The position numbers and the translations under genes were made by a program. A stretch of 64,000 nucleotides of DNA from Geobacter sp. (GTDB lineage Bacteria; Desulfobacterota; Desulfuromonadia; Geobacterales; Pseudopelobacteraceae): the NCBI GenBank assembly GCA_003574895.1, contig PJFB01000017.1, positions 1-64,000 of the forward strand. Reading direction: 5' to 3'. The notes under the pieces are model-generated. The model made no database searches. It saw only the letters and a list, made by a program, of their open reading frames with translations, and was not told the DNA's origin. Shown one piece after another: positions 7,194 to 15,504 of the stretch. The first letter of the stretch is position 1, and the number at the start of each line of letters is the position of its first letter.

Positions 7194-9506
7194 GTGAATA
7201 GTACGGAGTTGAAAGAGCCGCACTTGCGGCGGGCAGGCATTTGCGTCCTGCTTGGCCTGATATTGGGTATACCCTGTGCCGCCGGCGCCGAGGGGATCAG
7301 CGGGTATGCGGAATACAATTACAGCCTGCTGAATTCGACCTCGAAAGATACTTCCGGCACATCCAAGACCAAAAGCAGTTCATTCAATCAACGCTACAAT
7401 CTGACCATGGACAAGGAATTTTTCCCAACGCTCCGGTTTATTGCCGGTGGCAGCTTTGAAAAGACGGATTCCGACAACGATACGGACGGACTGTCTTCTA
7501 GCAGCTCTTCGTCCCGTATAAGTCCTAATGCGGATCTTTCTTATAACAATGGCGTATTTAACGGCGGCGTCGGTTTCAGCAGGCGTATGGAATCATCCAA
7601 ATCCAACGGGGTTTCCACACCGACCATTTATTTTGATTCCTACAACGCCCGGTTTGGCTGGAAGCCCGAGGATCTTCCTTCTTTGGATATCAATTATTCG
7701 CTTTTCAATAATTACGATGAGAATCATACCACCCAGGACACCACCTCTGCGTCAACCATATTGAGTTCCCGGTACAAGCCCTTTGACAGCCTGGATATGA
7801 GCTACCAGGCCAACTACTCCACTCTCGACAACAAGCTGGCCGGCTTCAACTCCCAAAGCATCAGCCAGAGTCTGCGGCTTTCTTACAGCGATATATTTTT
7901 CAAGGATCGTATCTCGGTCAGCACCAGCTACAACATTGCCACCCAGGAAACGAAGATGCAGAACAGCGGCACCGGATCGATCATTTCGGTGCCCAGCCTG
8001 AAATCCGTAGATGCCCTGTATTACTTCGTTACGGCCACTACCGATAATCCGACGCTTACGCCTTCTTTTGCCTCGGGTGCCAACAGCACCACTTCCGTGA
8101 CCAATACGGTGATCTTTGCCCCCGATCTGGCCACGCAACGGGACAATGTGGGCCTTAAGTCCAATTTTTCCGCCGTCAACATCGTCAGACTTCCGGTTGC
8201 CATCACCACGATCAACGGTACCGTGATCGACGCCAACAACATCAAGGACCAGGATATCTCCAATATTGCCGTGGCCTTTGGTCTGAATACACCGCAAACC
8301 GCTATGATCAATGTGTACCAGAGCCCCGATTCCGATGGTAACAACTGGAAACAGTTGACAGGTGCCACCGTATCTTTCGGCAAGCAGACCAATTACGTCA
8401 CCGGTGCGCTCAGTGTCGGCTTCGAGATACTCTTGGGTGAAACCGTGCCGGCCAACACCATAATCAAGGTCGATATCCAGCCTGTCCACCTCATCCCGCA
8501 AGACATATCGGCCATCAGGAAGATAACCCTGGCTGCTCCGGAAGTGTATCTGCAGGAAAACACCCCCCTGAAGCCGGGCCAGTCCAGGTCTACATCGCAG
8601 GTCTCCGGCCTGTATGATCTGAATGCCAAGGTCAGGCTCCTTAATGTCCCCACGATCTTTTACGATGTCAGCTTCAACCTGGACCACAGCAGCAGCGATA
8701 CCCAGGATTTGACCTACCGCTATACGGTCATTAACGGTTTAAGCCTCAACCACCGTTTCAGTCCGACCCTGAGCACCAGCGCCCGTGTTGCCCGTGAGGA
8801 CGCGGTCGATCCGGTGGCTGGTTCGCGCTCATCCAACAGCGCCAGTGTTTCGCTGTCATCACAAACGCTGCCGACCCTGACCCAGTCATTGAACTACGGC
8901 TACCGCCAGGACATTGAAAACGGCATAACAAAAAACCAGCATTCGGCCAATATTTCCAACTCGGCGGAGCTCTACCGCGGCATCAACTTCAACCTCACCG
9001 GCGGTGGGAGCATGGTTTCCGACAATACCGGCGTAGACCAGAAAAGTCTCACCGTGACAAGCGGCCTGAATCTGCTTCCGCACAAGACCCTCAGCATCAA
9101 CCTGACCGCGTCGGATTCAAGGGCATGGAGCACCAGTGCCGATCAGGTTGAAACCACCTCGGCTACCCAGACCGGTGACCTGTCCGTAACCTTTAACCCG
9201 CTGCCCGGAATTTACCTGTTCGGCTCCTATACCATTAATGCCCAGAAAAACAGAAAAACCCAGACAACCCAGAGTATCGGCGGCTCCTGGTCGCCTTTCA
9301 GGGACGGCGCGCTGCTGTTGAACACATCCTATCGGGAGAATATCGACAACAGCGGCAACAAGGACAAGACCATGGTGCAGAGCCTGCGCTGGAACATCCG
9401 CTCCGGCTGGTACCTGGACGTTTCCTATGTGCTTACAAACGGCACATCGACGACACAGACCACAGACACCCAGATCTTCAGTACTTCGCTGAGGATGAGC
9501 TTCTAA
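7194..9506 (+). CDS. Predicted outer-membrane beta-barrel protein
   Basis: A 770-residue protein with an N-terminal signal sequence ending in CAAGAEG and a body of alternating amphipathic strands (for example FNQRYNLTMDKEF, LDINYSLFNNYD, LSINLTASDSRAW). It ends in LRMSF with a C-terminal phenylalanine, the classic outer-membrane assembly signal. No heme motif is present. It begins with GTG nine bases after the preceding lipoprotein gene. Size and context resemble the porin part of porin-cytochrome conduits, but it could equally be a channel used for export of the cytochromes. No specific family was recognised. Confidence 0.78.
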   Translation: MNSTELKEPHLRRAGICVLLGLILGIPCAAGAEGISGYAEYNYSLLNSTSKDTSGTSKTKSSSFNQRYNLTMDKEFFPTLRFIAGGSFEKTDSDNDTDGLSSSSSSSRISPNADLSYNNGVFNGGVGFSRRMESSKSNGVSTPTIYFDSYNARFGWKPEDLPSLDINYSLFNNYDENHTTQDTTSASTILSSRYKPFDSLDMSYQANYSTLDNKLAGFNSQSISQSLRLSYSDIFFKDRISVSTSYNIATQETKMQNSGTGSIISVPSLKSVDALYYFVTATTDNPTLTPSFASGANSTTSVTNTVIFAPDLATQRDNVGLKSNFSAVNIVRLPVAITTINGTVIDANNIKDQDISNIAVAFGLNTPQTAMINVYQSPDSDGNNWKQLTGATVSFGKQTNYVTGALSVGFEILLGETVPANTIIKVDIQPVHLIPQDISAIRKITLAAPEVYLQENTPLKPGQSRSTSQVSGLYDLNAKVRLLNVPTIFYDVSFNLDHSSSDTQDLTYRYTVINGLSLNHRFSPTLSTSARVAREDAVDPVAGSRSSNSASVSLSSQTLPTLTQSLNYGYRQDIENGITKNQHSANISNSAELYRGINFNLTGGGSMVSDNTGVDQKSLTVTSGLNLLPHKTLSINLTASDSRAWSTSADQVETTSATQTGDLSVTFNPLPGIYLFGSYTINAQKNRKTQTTQSIGGSWSPFRDGALLLNTSYRENIDNSGNKDKTMVQSLRWNIRSGWYLDVSYVLTNGTSTTQTTDTQIFSTSLRMSF

Positions 9507-9566
9507 TTTGCCAGGTCGGCTGCCTGCCGCACCGGCAACGAGGATAGATTTAAACGAAAGGAAGAT

Positions 9567-10169
9567 ATGATGGCTAATCAGGTTTTGCACCGGTGGACCA
9601 GGCCCGGATGGGTCATTGCCGCTATAATGCTGCTGTGTTTGGGGGCGCTTGGCGGTTGCGCGTCAACGACCGACGTGTTCCGCGATAGCACCATGGACTT
9701 TGGCTCGGTTAAGTCGGTGGCGGTTGTGCCGTTTGCCAACCTTTCCAAGGATCAGTTGGCGGGCGAACGGGTGCGGGATGTATTCAACACCATGCTGATG
9801 GCTTCGGGCGCTATTTATGCAATCCCGACCGGCGAAGTTGCCAGGGGCATCGCTGCGGCTGGGATAGCCAACCCGGCGGCTCCTTCGGCTGAAGATGTAG
9901 TGAAGCTGGCCAAGAGCGTCAAGGTGGATGCGGTCATCTCCGGGGTGGTGCGGGAGTATGGCGATGTTCGCTCGGGCACGTCCAGCGCCGATGTCATATC
10001 GGTCAGCCTGCAGATGATGGAAGGGCAGACGGGCCGGGTGGTCTGGTCGGCCAGTACTACCCAGGGCGGCATAAGCATGACGGACCGGCTGTTCGGCGGC
10101 GGCGGCAGGCCGCTCAACGATGTGACCGAGAAGGCAGTCAATGATCTCATTAACAAGTTGTTTGAATAA
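9567..10169 (+). CDS. GNA1162/LpoB-like outer-membrane lipoprotein
   Basis: A 200-residue lipoprotein (lipobox LGGC) with the fold signature SVAVVPFANLS, seen in CsgG, LpoB, TolB-N and GNA1162 families. A clear ribosome site AAAGGAAG precedes the ATG. Its 3' end overlaps the start of the next gene by 29 bases, and that next protein carries the same type of domain twice. Such proteins sit at the periplasmic face of the outer membrane, and CsgG itself forms the curli export pore. A role in export or anchoring of surface cytochromes is an inference from the operon. Confidence 0.75.
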   Translation: MMANQVLHRWTRPGWVIAAIMLLCLGALGGCASTTDVFRDSTMDFGSVKSVAVVPFANLSKDQLAGERVRDVFNTMLMASGAIYAIPTGEVARGIAAAGIANPAAPSAEDVVKLAKSVKVDAVISGVVREYGDVRSGTSSADVISVSLQMMEGQTGRVVWSASTTQGGISMTDRLFGGGGRPLNDVTEKAVNDLINKLFE

Positions 10170-11457
10170 AATCCTTTGCATACTGACCTGTTGCCTGACG
10201 CTTGGCGTTGGGGTTGCAGAGGCTGGTGCCGATGCCGGGGGTGGCACCGGGAGCGGGCCGCTGATAGCGGTGTTCCCCATCGAGAATCTGAGCGGCACGC
10301 CGGCGCCGCTCAAGGAGCTTGCCGCTGAATTGGCTGTTGCCCTGAAGGGGGCCGGGGTACGAATCGTTGATCCTGCTACGGTGGACAGTTTTAACGAGCG
10401 GCATTGGGTGCGTTACCTGGGTGGGATCGACGAAAAGACCGCTGCCGCCCTGAGAGAGGAAACCGGTGCCGATCAGGTGCTGATATCCAATCTGGAGCTG
10501 TACAGCGAGGTTTTTCCACCGAAATTTTCCCTGGTTTCCAGGCTGGTGAATCTGAAGGGAACCCCTGAGATCAGCTGGATGGACAGCGTCGGCATTGCCG
10601 GTGACGATTCGCCAGGGATTCTGGGCTTGGGGCTGGTCAGCGATATGAAGGTCCTGAGCGCCAGGGGCCTCAAAACTATCGTTGCCTCCATAAAGGATTA
10701 CATCGCGAATCCGCCGGTTCGCAAGAAGAGGGTTTCCGCCAAGGCAAAACGGGAACAGCAAACGTTTACGTTGGCAGATCTCATCAAGGGCATCCAGAGC
10801 GAGAAAAGGCTGCTGACGGATCCTTCCTATTCACGCGTAAAGCCTTGGTATTTGAAAAACCCGCCGGACAAGCCATATTCCGTTGAGGACATGATCGCGG
10901 AAACAAAGGCCAATGGCGGCATGTTCCTGTCGCGCTACAATCCGTTGCTGTGGTACAGCTCGCAGGACGTGCTGGTCGATCAGGAGCGGACCATTGCCAT
11001 CATCCCGTTTTTTGACCGGAGCACAAGGAAGCATGCCGCCGAACTGCAGGTGCTGCACCTGGCCAAACAATTGGTGAAAGACGGCAGTTTTCGCGTACTT
11101 GAGCTGGGTGTTATTCGTGATAAAATGCTCAATATGCATGTTGTCATGAATGACGGCATTTCGCTTCCAAGTGTTGACCTGATAACCATCTCGCTGGGCG
11201 TTGATCTGCTTCTCAATGGGGTGGTCTTTGATTATCTGGATACAGTCGGCTACGGCTCGGCGCCAAAGATAGATTTTTCCATGCAGATGTTCGATCGCGG
11301 CAATAAAAAGATACTGTGGAGTTCCCATAGCCACAACAAAGGAGACGATGGAGTCTATTTTTTCGAGTATGGCCGCCTGGCCACGGCCAGCGCACTGGCT
11401 GACAGGATGTGCCGGGCGTTGGTATTGAAGATTGTTGATAGCACCAAGGAAGAATGA
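10141..11457 (+). CDS. Exported protein with two CsgG/TolB-N-like domains
   Basis: A 438-residue protein with an N-terminal signal region (ILCILTCCLTLGVGVAEA). The first half carries GPLIAVFPIENLSG and the second half ERTIAIIPFFDRSTR, both followed by a helix and a predicted Rossmann-like segment, so the protein looks like an internal duplication of a CsgG/TolB-N-type domain joined by a basic linker near residues 190-210. The gene overlaps its lipoprotein neighbour by 29 bases; a TTG at 10162 is an alternative start that still leaves a good signal peptide. No lipobox is evident. Probably periplasmic and working with the preceding lipoprotein at the outer membrane (inference). Confidence 0.68.
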   Translation: MISLTSCLNKILCILTCCLTLGVGVAEAGADAGGGTGSGPLIAVFPIENLSGTPAPLKELAAELAVALKGAGVRIVDPATVDSFNERHWVRYLGGIDEKTAAALREETGADQVLISNLELYSEVFPPKFSLVSRLVNLKGTPEISWMDSVGIAGDDSPGILGLGLVSDMKVLSARGLKTIVASIKDYIANPPVRKKRVSAKAKREQQTFTLADLIKGIQSEKRLLTDPSYSRVKPWYLKNPPDKPYSVEDMIAETKANGGMFLSRYNPLLWYSSQDVLVDQERTIAIIPFFDRSTRKHAAELQVLHLAKQLVKDGSFRVLELGVIRDKMLNMHVVMNDGISLPSVDLITISLGVDLLLNGVVFDYLDTVGYGSAPKIDFSMQMFDRGNKKILWSSHSHNKGDDGVYFFEYGRLATASALADRMCRALVLKIVDSTKEE

Positions 11458-11476
11458 TGCCGATAACCCTAGCCCT

Positions 11477-11549
11477 GATAAACAGGATAAGTAAGTTAAA
11501 GAAATTATTTTCTGCCTGAAAAGCGCAGAAAATAATTTGTAACTTACTA
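11477..11549. repeat. Palindromic intergenic repeat, copy 1
   Basis: A long hairpin: AGTAAGTTA and AAATTATTTTCTGC on one side pair with GCAGAAAATAATTT and TAACTTACT on the other. It is preceded by ACAGGATA, which also precedes the other two copies in this island. It lies just after the stop codon of the CsgG-like gene. Confidence 0.75.
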
Positions 11550-11554
11550 ACCCG

Positions 11555-11626
11555 GATAAACAGGATAAGTACGTTAACGTGGTTGTTTTCTGCCGGAAAG
11601 GCGCGGAAACAACCCATGGCTTACCA
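11555..11626. repeat. Palindromic intergenic repeat, copy 2
   Basis: It follows copy 1 directly, with the same ACAGGATAAGTA lead-in. The inner arms are GGTTGTTTTCTGC and GCGGAAACAACC, different in sequence from copy 1 but still self-complementary, so pairing has been kept while bases changed. It lies 25 bases before the prolyl isomerase start. Confidence 0.7.
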
Positions 11627-11650
11627 AAACGATTACGAAAGAGAGCAAGC

Positions 11651-13426
11651 ATGAAACTGACAACGATTGTCCCCCTGAGCATTACAGGAATTGTCTGCGC
11701 AGCAGCCCTGGCAACAGGAGCCACTGCGCCGCCGGCTGCAGCGCACAGCGCACCTGCCGCAAAAACCGCTGCATTGCAAAGCCCGCAGACGGCTCCCAAG
11801 GTTGAAAAGGCTCCCAAGGCCAGTGAAATTTTCATACGTGTGGATGCGCCCATTTTCTCGCCCAGCTTCGCCAAGGTGCCGCTGGCAATGGTGAACGACG
11901 AGGCGATCACCGTCGAAGACCTCAAAAAGACCCTCGGCACGATCCACGAGGGAATGTCCGATGGCAAGGCAGCTCCCAAGCAGGATTACCAGGAGCTGCT
12001 CAAGCGCCTGGTGAACTCGCTTCTGATCATCCAGGAAGCCCGAAACATGGAGCTGGACAAGCTGGACGAGATCAAAAACGCGGTGGACGACTATTCCAAA
12101 AAGACGTTACGGGAGATGCTCCTTAAAGATCAGATCAAGAACGTCAAGGCCGATGCAAAAGAGGTGGAAAAGTCCTACAAGGAGCGAACCGAGGAATGGC
12201 GCCTGAAATCGCTGATTGTCGCCAAGCTCGACGATGTCAAGGCTTTAGAGGCGAATTTGAAGGCCGGTAAGAAATTCGACGAATTATACGACAAGGCCAT
12301 CAAGGATGGCTCTGGCAAGGAAGGCGGTAAATCCGATGCCTTTCTGTCGCGGGATGTCATTGCGCCTACCATGCTGACTGCGCTGCAAAAGATGAAGATC
12401 GGCGACATCAGCAAGCCGCTGCCGTTGGAGAAAGGCTACCTGATCTATCGCCTTGAGGAAAAACGCCACAAGGAAGACCCGGCCTTAAAGGAACAGGTTC
12501 AACAGGAGCTTGACGCCAAGGATCGCGTAAATGCCCTGGAAGCATTCCAGAAAGCGTTGATAAAGAAATACGTCACCCAGAAAAAGCTGTATGACAAGCT
12601 GGACTTCGAGAACAAAAAGGTGAAATTCGAGACCTTTCTCAAGGATAAAAGGGTCGTAGCCGATATCAAGGGAGAAAAACCGGTAACCGTTGCCATGTTT
12701 GCCGATGCCATAGCCTCCAAGTTCTACCATGGGGTTGAACGTGCCATTGAAGGCAAGAAGGTCAACAAGGAAAAAAGGGTCATCATGGATGAGCTGCTGG
12801 GCACCATCCTCTTTGACAAGGAAGCCAAGGCGCGCAAAATCGACCAGTCCGACGACTACCGCAACAAGGTGAGGGTCTATACCAACTCCCTGCTCTTCGG
12901 CACCTTTATCAACAAGGTCGTACGACCGGATATCACGGTAACCAAGGAAGAATTACAGGACTATTACAAGGACCATTCCAAAGAGTACACCACGGTGGAT
13001 TCCTACAAGCTGAATGCAATTGCCTTTGACTCGCCCAAAAAAGCCGAGGACGCCGTTGAGAAGCTGCGCAAAGGAATGGATTTCAAGTGGCTGAGAACCA
13101 ATGCCGACGGCAAGGTGGACATCGACACCGCCTATTTCGGTCTGTTCGATGGCGAAGCCATTGCCAAGCCGAACCTTCCCGAGCCATTGCAGAAAGCCCT
13201 GACAGGAGCTGCTACCGGTGATTACCGCGTTCTGGTCAGCGGTACCCATGGCTATGCCATCGCAGTCCTTGAAGTGGAAGGCGCCAGGACCAAGACCTTC
13301 CCTGAAGTTGAAGAAGTCGTCAAGGAAGCGATGTTCTACAAAAAACTGAACGCGGGTATCGAAACCTGGGCCGATAAACTCAGAAAATCGTCAGACGTAA
13401 CCATTTATGCTGATTTTGCACATTAG
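11651..13426 (+). CDS. PPIC-type peptidyl-prolyl cis-trans isomerase / periplasmic foldase
   Basis: A 591-residue exported protein of the SurA/PrsA type. After the signal peptide comes an Ala/Pro-rich linker, then a SurA-N-like segment (VPLAMVNDEAITVEDL), a rotamase-like domain around residues 180-270 (WRLKSLIVAKLDD ... GDISKPLPLEKGYLIYRLEEK), a long lysine-rich helical region and a second rotamase-like segment near the C-terminus (FKWLRTNADGKVD ... GDYRVLVSGTHGYAIAVLE). It is encoded eight bases before the 26-heme cytochrome. Prolyl isomerases are frequent companions of filament-forming cytochromes, and the protein probably helps fold or hand over the exported cytochromes. The start at 11651 has GAGAG upstream and leads straight into the signal sequence. 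Confidence 0.85.
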   Translation: MKLTTIVPLSITGIVCAAALATGATAPPAAAHSAPAAKTAALQSPQTAPKVEKAPKASEIFIRVDAPIFSPSFAKVPLAMVNDEAITVEDLKKTLGTIHEGMSDGKAAPKQDYQELLKRLVNSLLIIQEARNMELDKLDEIKNAVDDYSKKTLREMLLKDQIKNVKADAKEVEKSYKERTEEWRLKSLIVAKLDDVKALEANLKAGKKFDELYDKAIKDGSGKEGGKSDAFLSRDVIAPTMLTALQKMKIGDISKPLPLEKGYLIYRLEEKRHKEDPALKEQVQQELDAKDRVNALEAFQKALIKKYVTQKKLYDKLDFENKKVKFETFLKDKRVVADIKGEKPVTVAMFADAIASKFYHGVERAIEGKKVNKEKRVIMDELLGTILFDKEAKARKIDQSDDYRNKVRVYTNSLLFGTFINKVVRPDITVTKEELQDYYKDHSKEYTTVDSYKLNAIAFDSPKKAEDAVEKLRKGMDFKWLRTNADGKVDIDTAYFGLFDGEAIAKPNLPEPLQKALTGAATGDYRVLVSGTHGYAIAVLEVEGARTKTFPEVEEVVKEAMFYKKLNAGIETWADKLRKSSDVTIYADFAH

Positions 13427-13434
13427 GAGATGCC

Positions 13435-15411
13435 ATGAGTATGTCTAGAAACAAACGAATCGGAGTTGTGGCTGGGATCGTAATACTGCTGTGCCTTGGA
13501 TTACTGCCCTGGGCAGTCCTGGACGGGCATGCTGCAGTAAGGAAATTCGCTTCCAAGGAATGTCTCGACTGTCACACCAAGTTTGCGGATAAATATTTCT
13601 CCATGAAATATCTGCATACAATTGTCAAAGAGAAAAAATGCGAGGATTGCCACATCCGCCATGGCCGCGTGCCGAAACTCCTGCTGAAGAAGGAGGGGAA
13701 CCAGATCTGCCTGGACTGCCATACCAGGGATAAGATCGGCCTTTCCAAGGCCTATGTGCATACGCCGCTCAAGGCGGGTAACTGCGGCCAGTGCCATAAC
13801 GCCCATGGTTCCAACTCCAAGGCGTTGTTGATGGCCGATGGGAACGCGGTCTGCTACAGCTGCCACAAAAAAGAGCTGTTCGAGAAGAAGGTCGTGCACC
13901 AGGTGTTGCTCAAGCAAGGGTGCCGGGCATGTCATGACGCGCACAGTTCAAATGAGAAGTTCCTCCTGACCAAGTCCGAACCGGCCCTTTGCCTGGAATG
14001 CCACGACAAGGATGGCGGTTCGTTCAAAAAGGCCCATGGCAATTACCCGGTGGAAGGCAAGGTCTGCTCGACCTGCCACAATCCGCACAGCTCCACCCAG
14101 GCCAAGCTCCTCAAATCCAGCGTCCATCCACCGGTTGCTTCGATGGAGTGCTCCTCATGCCATGCCGCTCCGACCGCGCAGCAACCGTTCTCCGTTACCC
14201 AGAAGGGCTCCGAGCTCTGCCTCCAGTGCCACGATATGAAGGCACTTAAAGCCGGCGGTACCGTTGAACACGCACCATTCAAAAAGGGAGATTGCCTGGG
14301 ATGCCACAATCCACATTCGTCGGAGTTTCCCAAACTGCTTGTCAAGGATGGCAACCAGCTCTGCATCGGCTGCCATAAGGGCGAAGATCAGCAGGTCGCC
14401 TTCAAGCACGCTCCCATGGACAGCGGCAAGGGATGTCTTTCCTGCCATAAGCCCCATGCCGCCCAGTTCAAGGGGTTGGTCGATAAAAAGGGGAGCGACT
14501 TCTGCAACACCTGCCATGCCAAAACCATGGATGCCCTGAAAAGCAAGTCCGTCCATGATCCGTTCAAAGGAGGCGAGTGCACGGCTTGCCATAATCCCCA
14601 CGGATCCAATTATATCGCCATGACCAAGGATCGCAGCGACAAACTCTGCTTCTCGTGCCATTCCGACTCGGAAGCGAAGTTCATGAAAACATTTACCCAC
14701 AAACCCGTTCTGACTGGCGATTGCACCGCCTGTCACCACGGGCATGGTTCCTCGGAGCCGAACCTGCTCACGGCGGCCCCGCCCAAGCTCTGCAGCAATT
14801 GCCATGGGGACATGATGAAACCGGAGTCGGGCGGTTCGAACCACGCGCCGTTCAAACGGGGAATGTGCCTCAACTGCCATGACGCCCACGGTAGCAACGT
14901 GGCCGGAATTCTCTCCAAACCCGAGGGCGAGGTATGCGGTTCCTGTCATGCGCCCTTCAAGGGGCTGAAGGAATCCAAATCGCAACATGCCCCCTTCAGC
15001 GAGGGCTCATGCACGAAATGCCATAATCCGCACAAAGCCAAGCTGAAGAACCTGCTGTTGGCGCAAGGCAATGATCTCTGCTATTCCTGTCACAAGGATA
15101 TCAAGGAGAGAATCGGCAAGGAAAAATCACACAAACCGGCCCAGGAAGATTGCCTGAATTGCCACAAACCCCATTACGCGGAGAGTAAAAAACTTATTGC
15201 CACTCCGGTTACGGCCCTGTGCGAGCAATGCCACGAATTGACCAAACCGCCATTTACCACGGCGCACATTGGTATCCAGGCCTCGGCCATGACTTGCATG
15301 AATTGCCATGATCCCCATGCATCCAAGGACCCGAAGTTTTTCAAGAGCACTATTCATGCACCCTTTGCCGCCCGTTCGTGCGATGAGTGCCACATTGTCG
15401 CCAAACCGTGA
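13435..15411 (+). CDS. 26-heme c-type cytochrome (doubled CXXCH repeat family)
   Basis: A 658-residue protein with an N-terminal signal or anchor helix and 26 CXXCH motifs counted by eye, almost one per 24 residues. The motifs alternate in pairs, C-x-x-C-H-N-P/A-H-(S/G)-S followed by a second motif about 25 residues later, matching the doubled-CXXCH domain found in large Geobacter cytochromes. Nearly all non-heme residues are charged or small, so the protein is essentially a heme wire. It starts eight bases after the prolyl isomerase gene, and a palindromic repeat separates it from the related 16-heme gene. Likely periplasmic or spanning to the cell surface; no partner can be named from sequence. 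Confidence 0.9.
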   Translation: MSMSRNKRIGVVAGIVILLCLGLLPWAVLDGHAAVRKFASKECLDCHTKFADKYFSMKYLHTIVKEKKCEDCHIRHGRVPKLLLKKEGNQICLDCHTRDKIGLSKAYVHTPLKAGNCGQCHNAHGSNSKALLMADGNAVCYSCHKKELFEKKVVHQVLLKQGCRACHDAHSSNEKFLLTKSEPALCLECHDKDGGSFKKAHGNYPVEGKVCSTCHNPHSSTQAKLLKSSVHPPVASMECSSCHAAPTAQQPFSVTQKGSELCLQCHDMKALKAGGTVEHAPFKKGDCLGCHNPHSSEFPKLLVKDGNQLCIGCHKGEDQQVAFKHAPMDSGKGCLSCHKPHAAQFKGLVDKKGSDFCNTCHAKTMDALKSKSVHDPFKGGECTACHNPHGSNYIAMTKDRSDKLCFSCHSDSEAKFMKTFTHKPVLTGDCTACHHGHGSSEPNLLTAAPPKLCSNCHGDMMKPESGGSNHAPFKRGMCLNCHDAHGSNVAGILSKPEGEVCGSCHAPFKGLKESKSQHAPFSEGSCTKCHNPHKAKLKNLLLAQGNDLCYSCHKDIKERIGKEKSHKPAQEDCLNCHKPHYAESKKLIATPVTALCEQCHELTKPPFTTAHIGIQASAMTCMNCHDPHASKDPKFFKSTIHAPFAARSCDECHIVAKP

Positions 15412-15418
15412 CCCTGTT

Positions 15419-15490
15419 ATACAGGATAAGTAAGTTATCAAATTGTTTTTCTGCAAAAAACTCGCATAAAAACAATTTGTAACTAACTAA
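15419..15490. repeat. Palindromic intergenic repeat, copy 3
   Basis: ACAGGATAAGTAAGTTA leads into arms AAATTGTTTTT and AAAAACAATTT and closes with TAACTAACT. The loop carries CTGC/GCA as in copy 1. It sits between the 26- and 16-heme cytochrome genes, immediately before the ribosome site of the latter. Confidence 0.72.
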
Positions 15491-15504
15491 TAAGGAGAAG
15501 ATAC

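Noticed and set aside
7752-8687. 311-codon open frame antisense to the outer-membrane barrel gene
   Set aside because: Arises from the codon bias of the barrel gene; the predicted protein shows no fold or motif.
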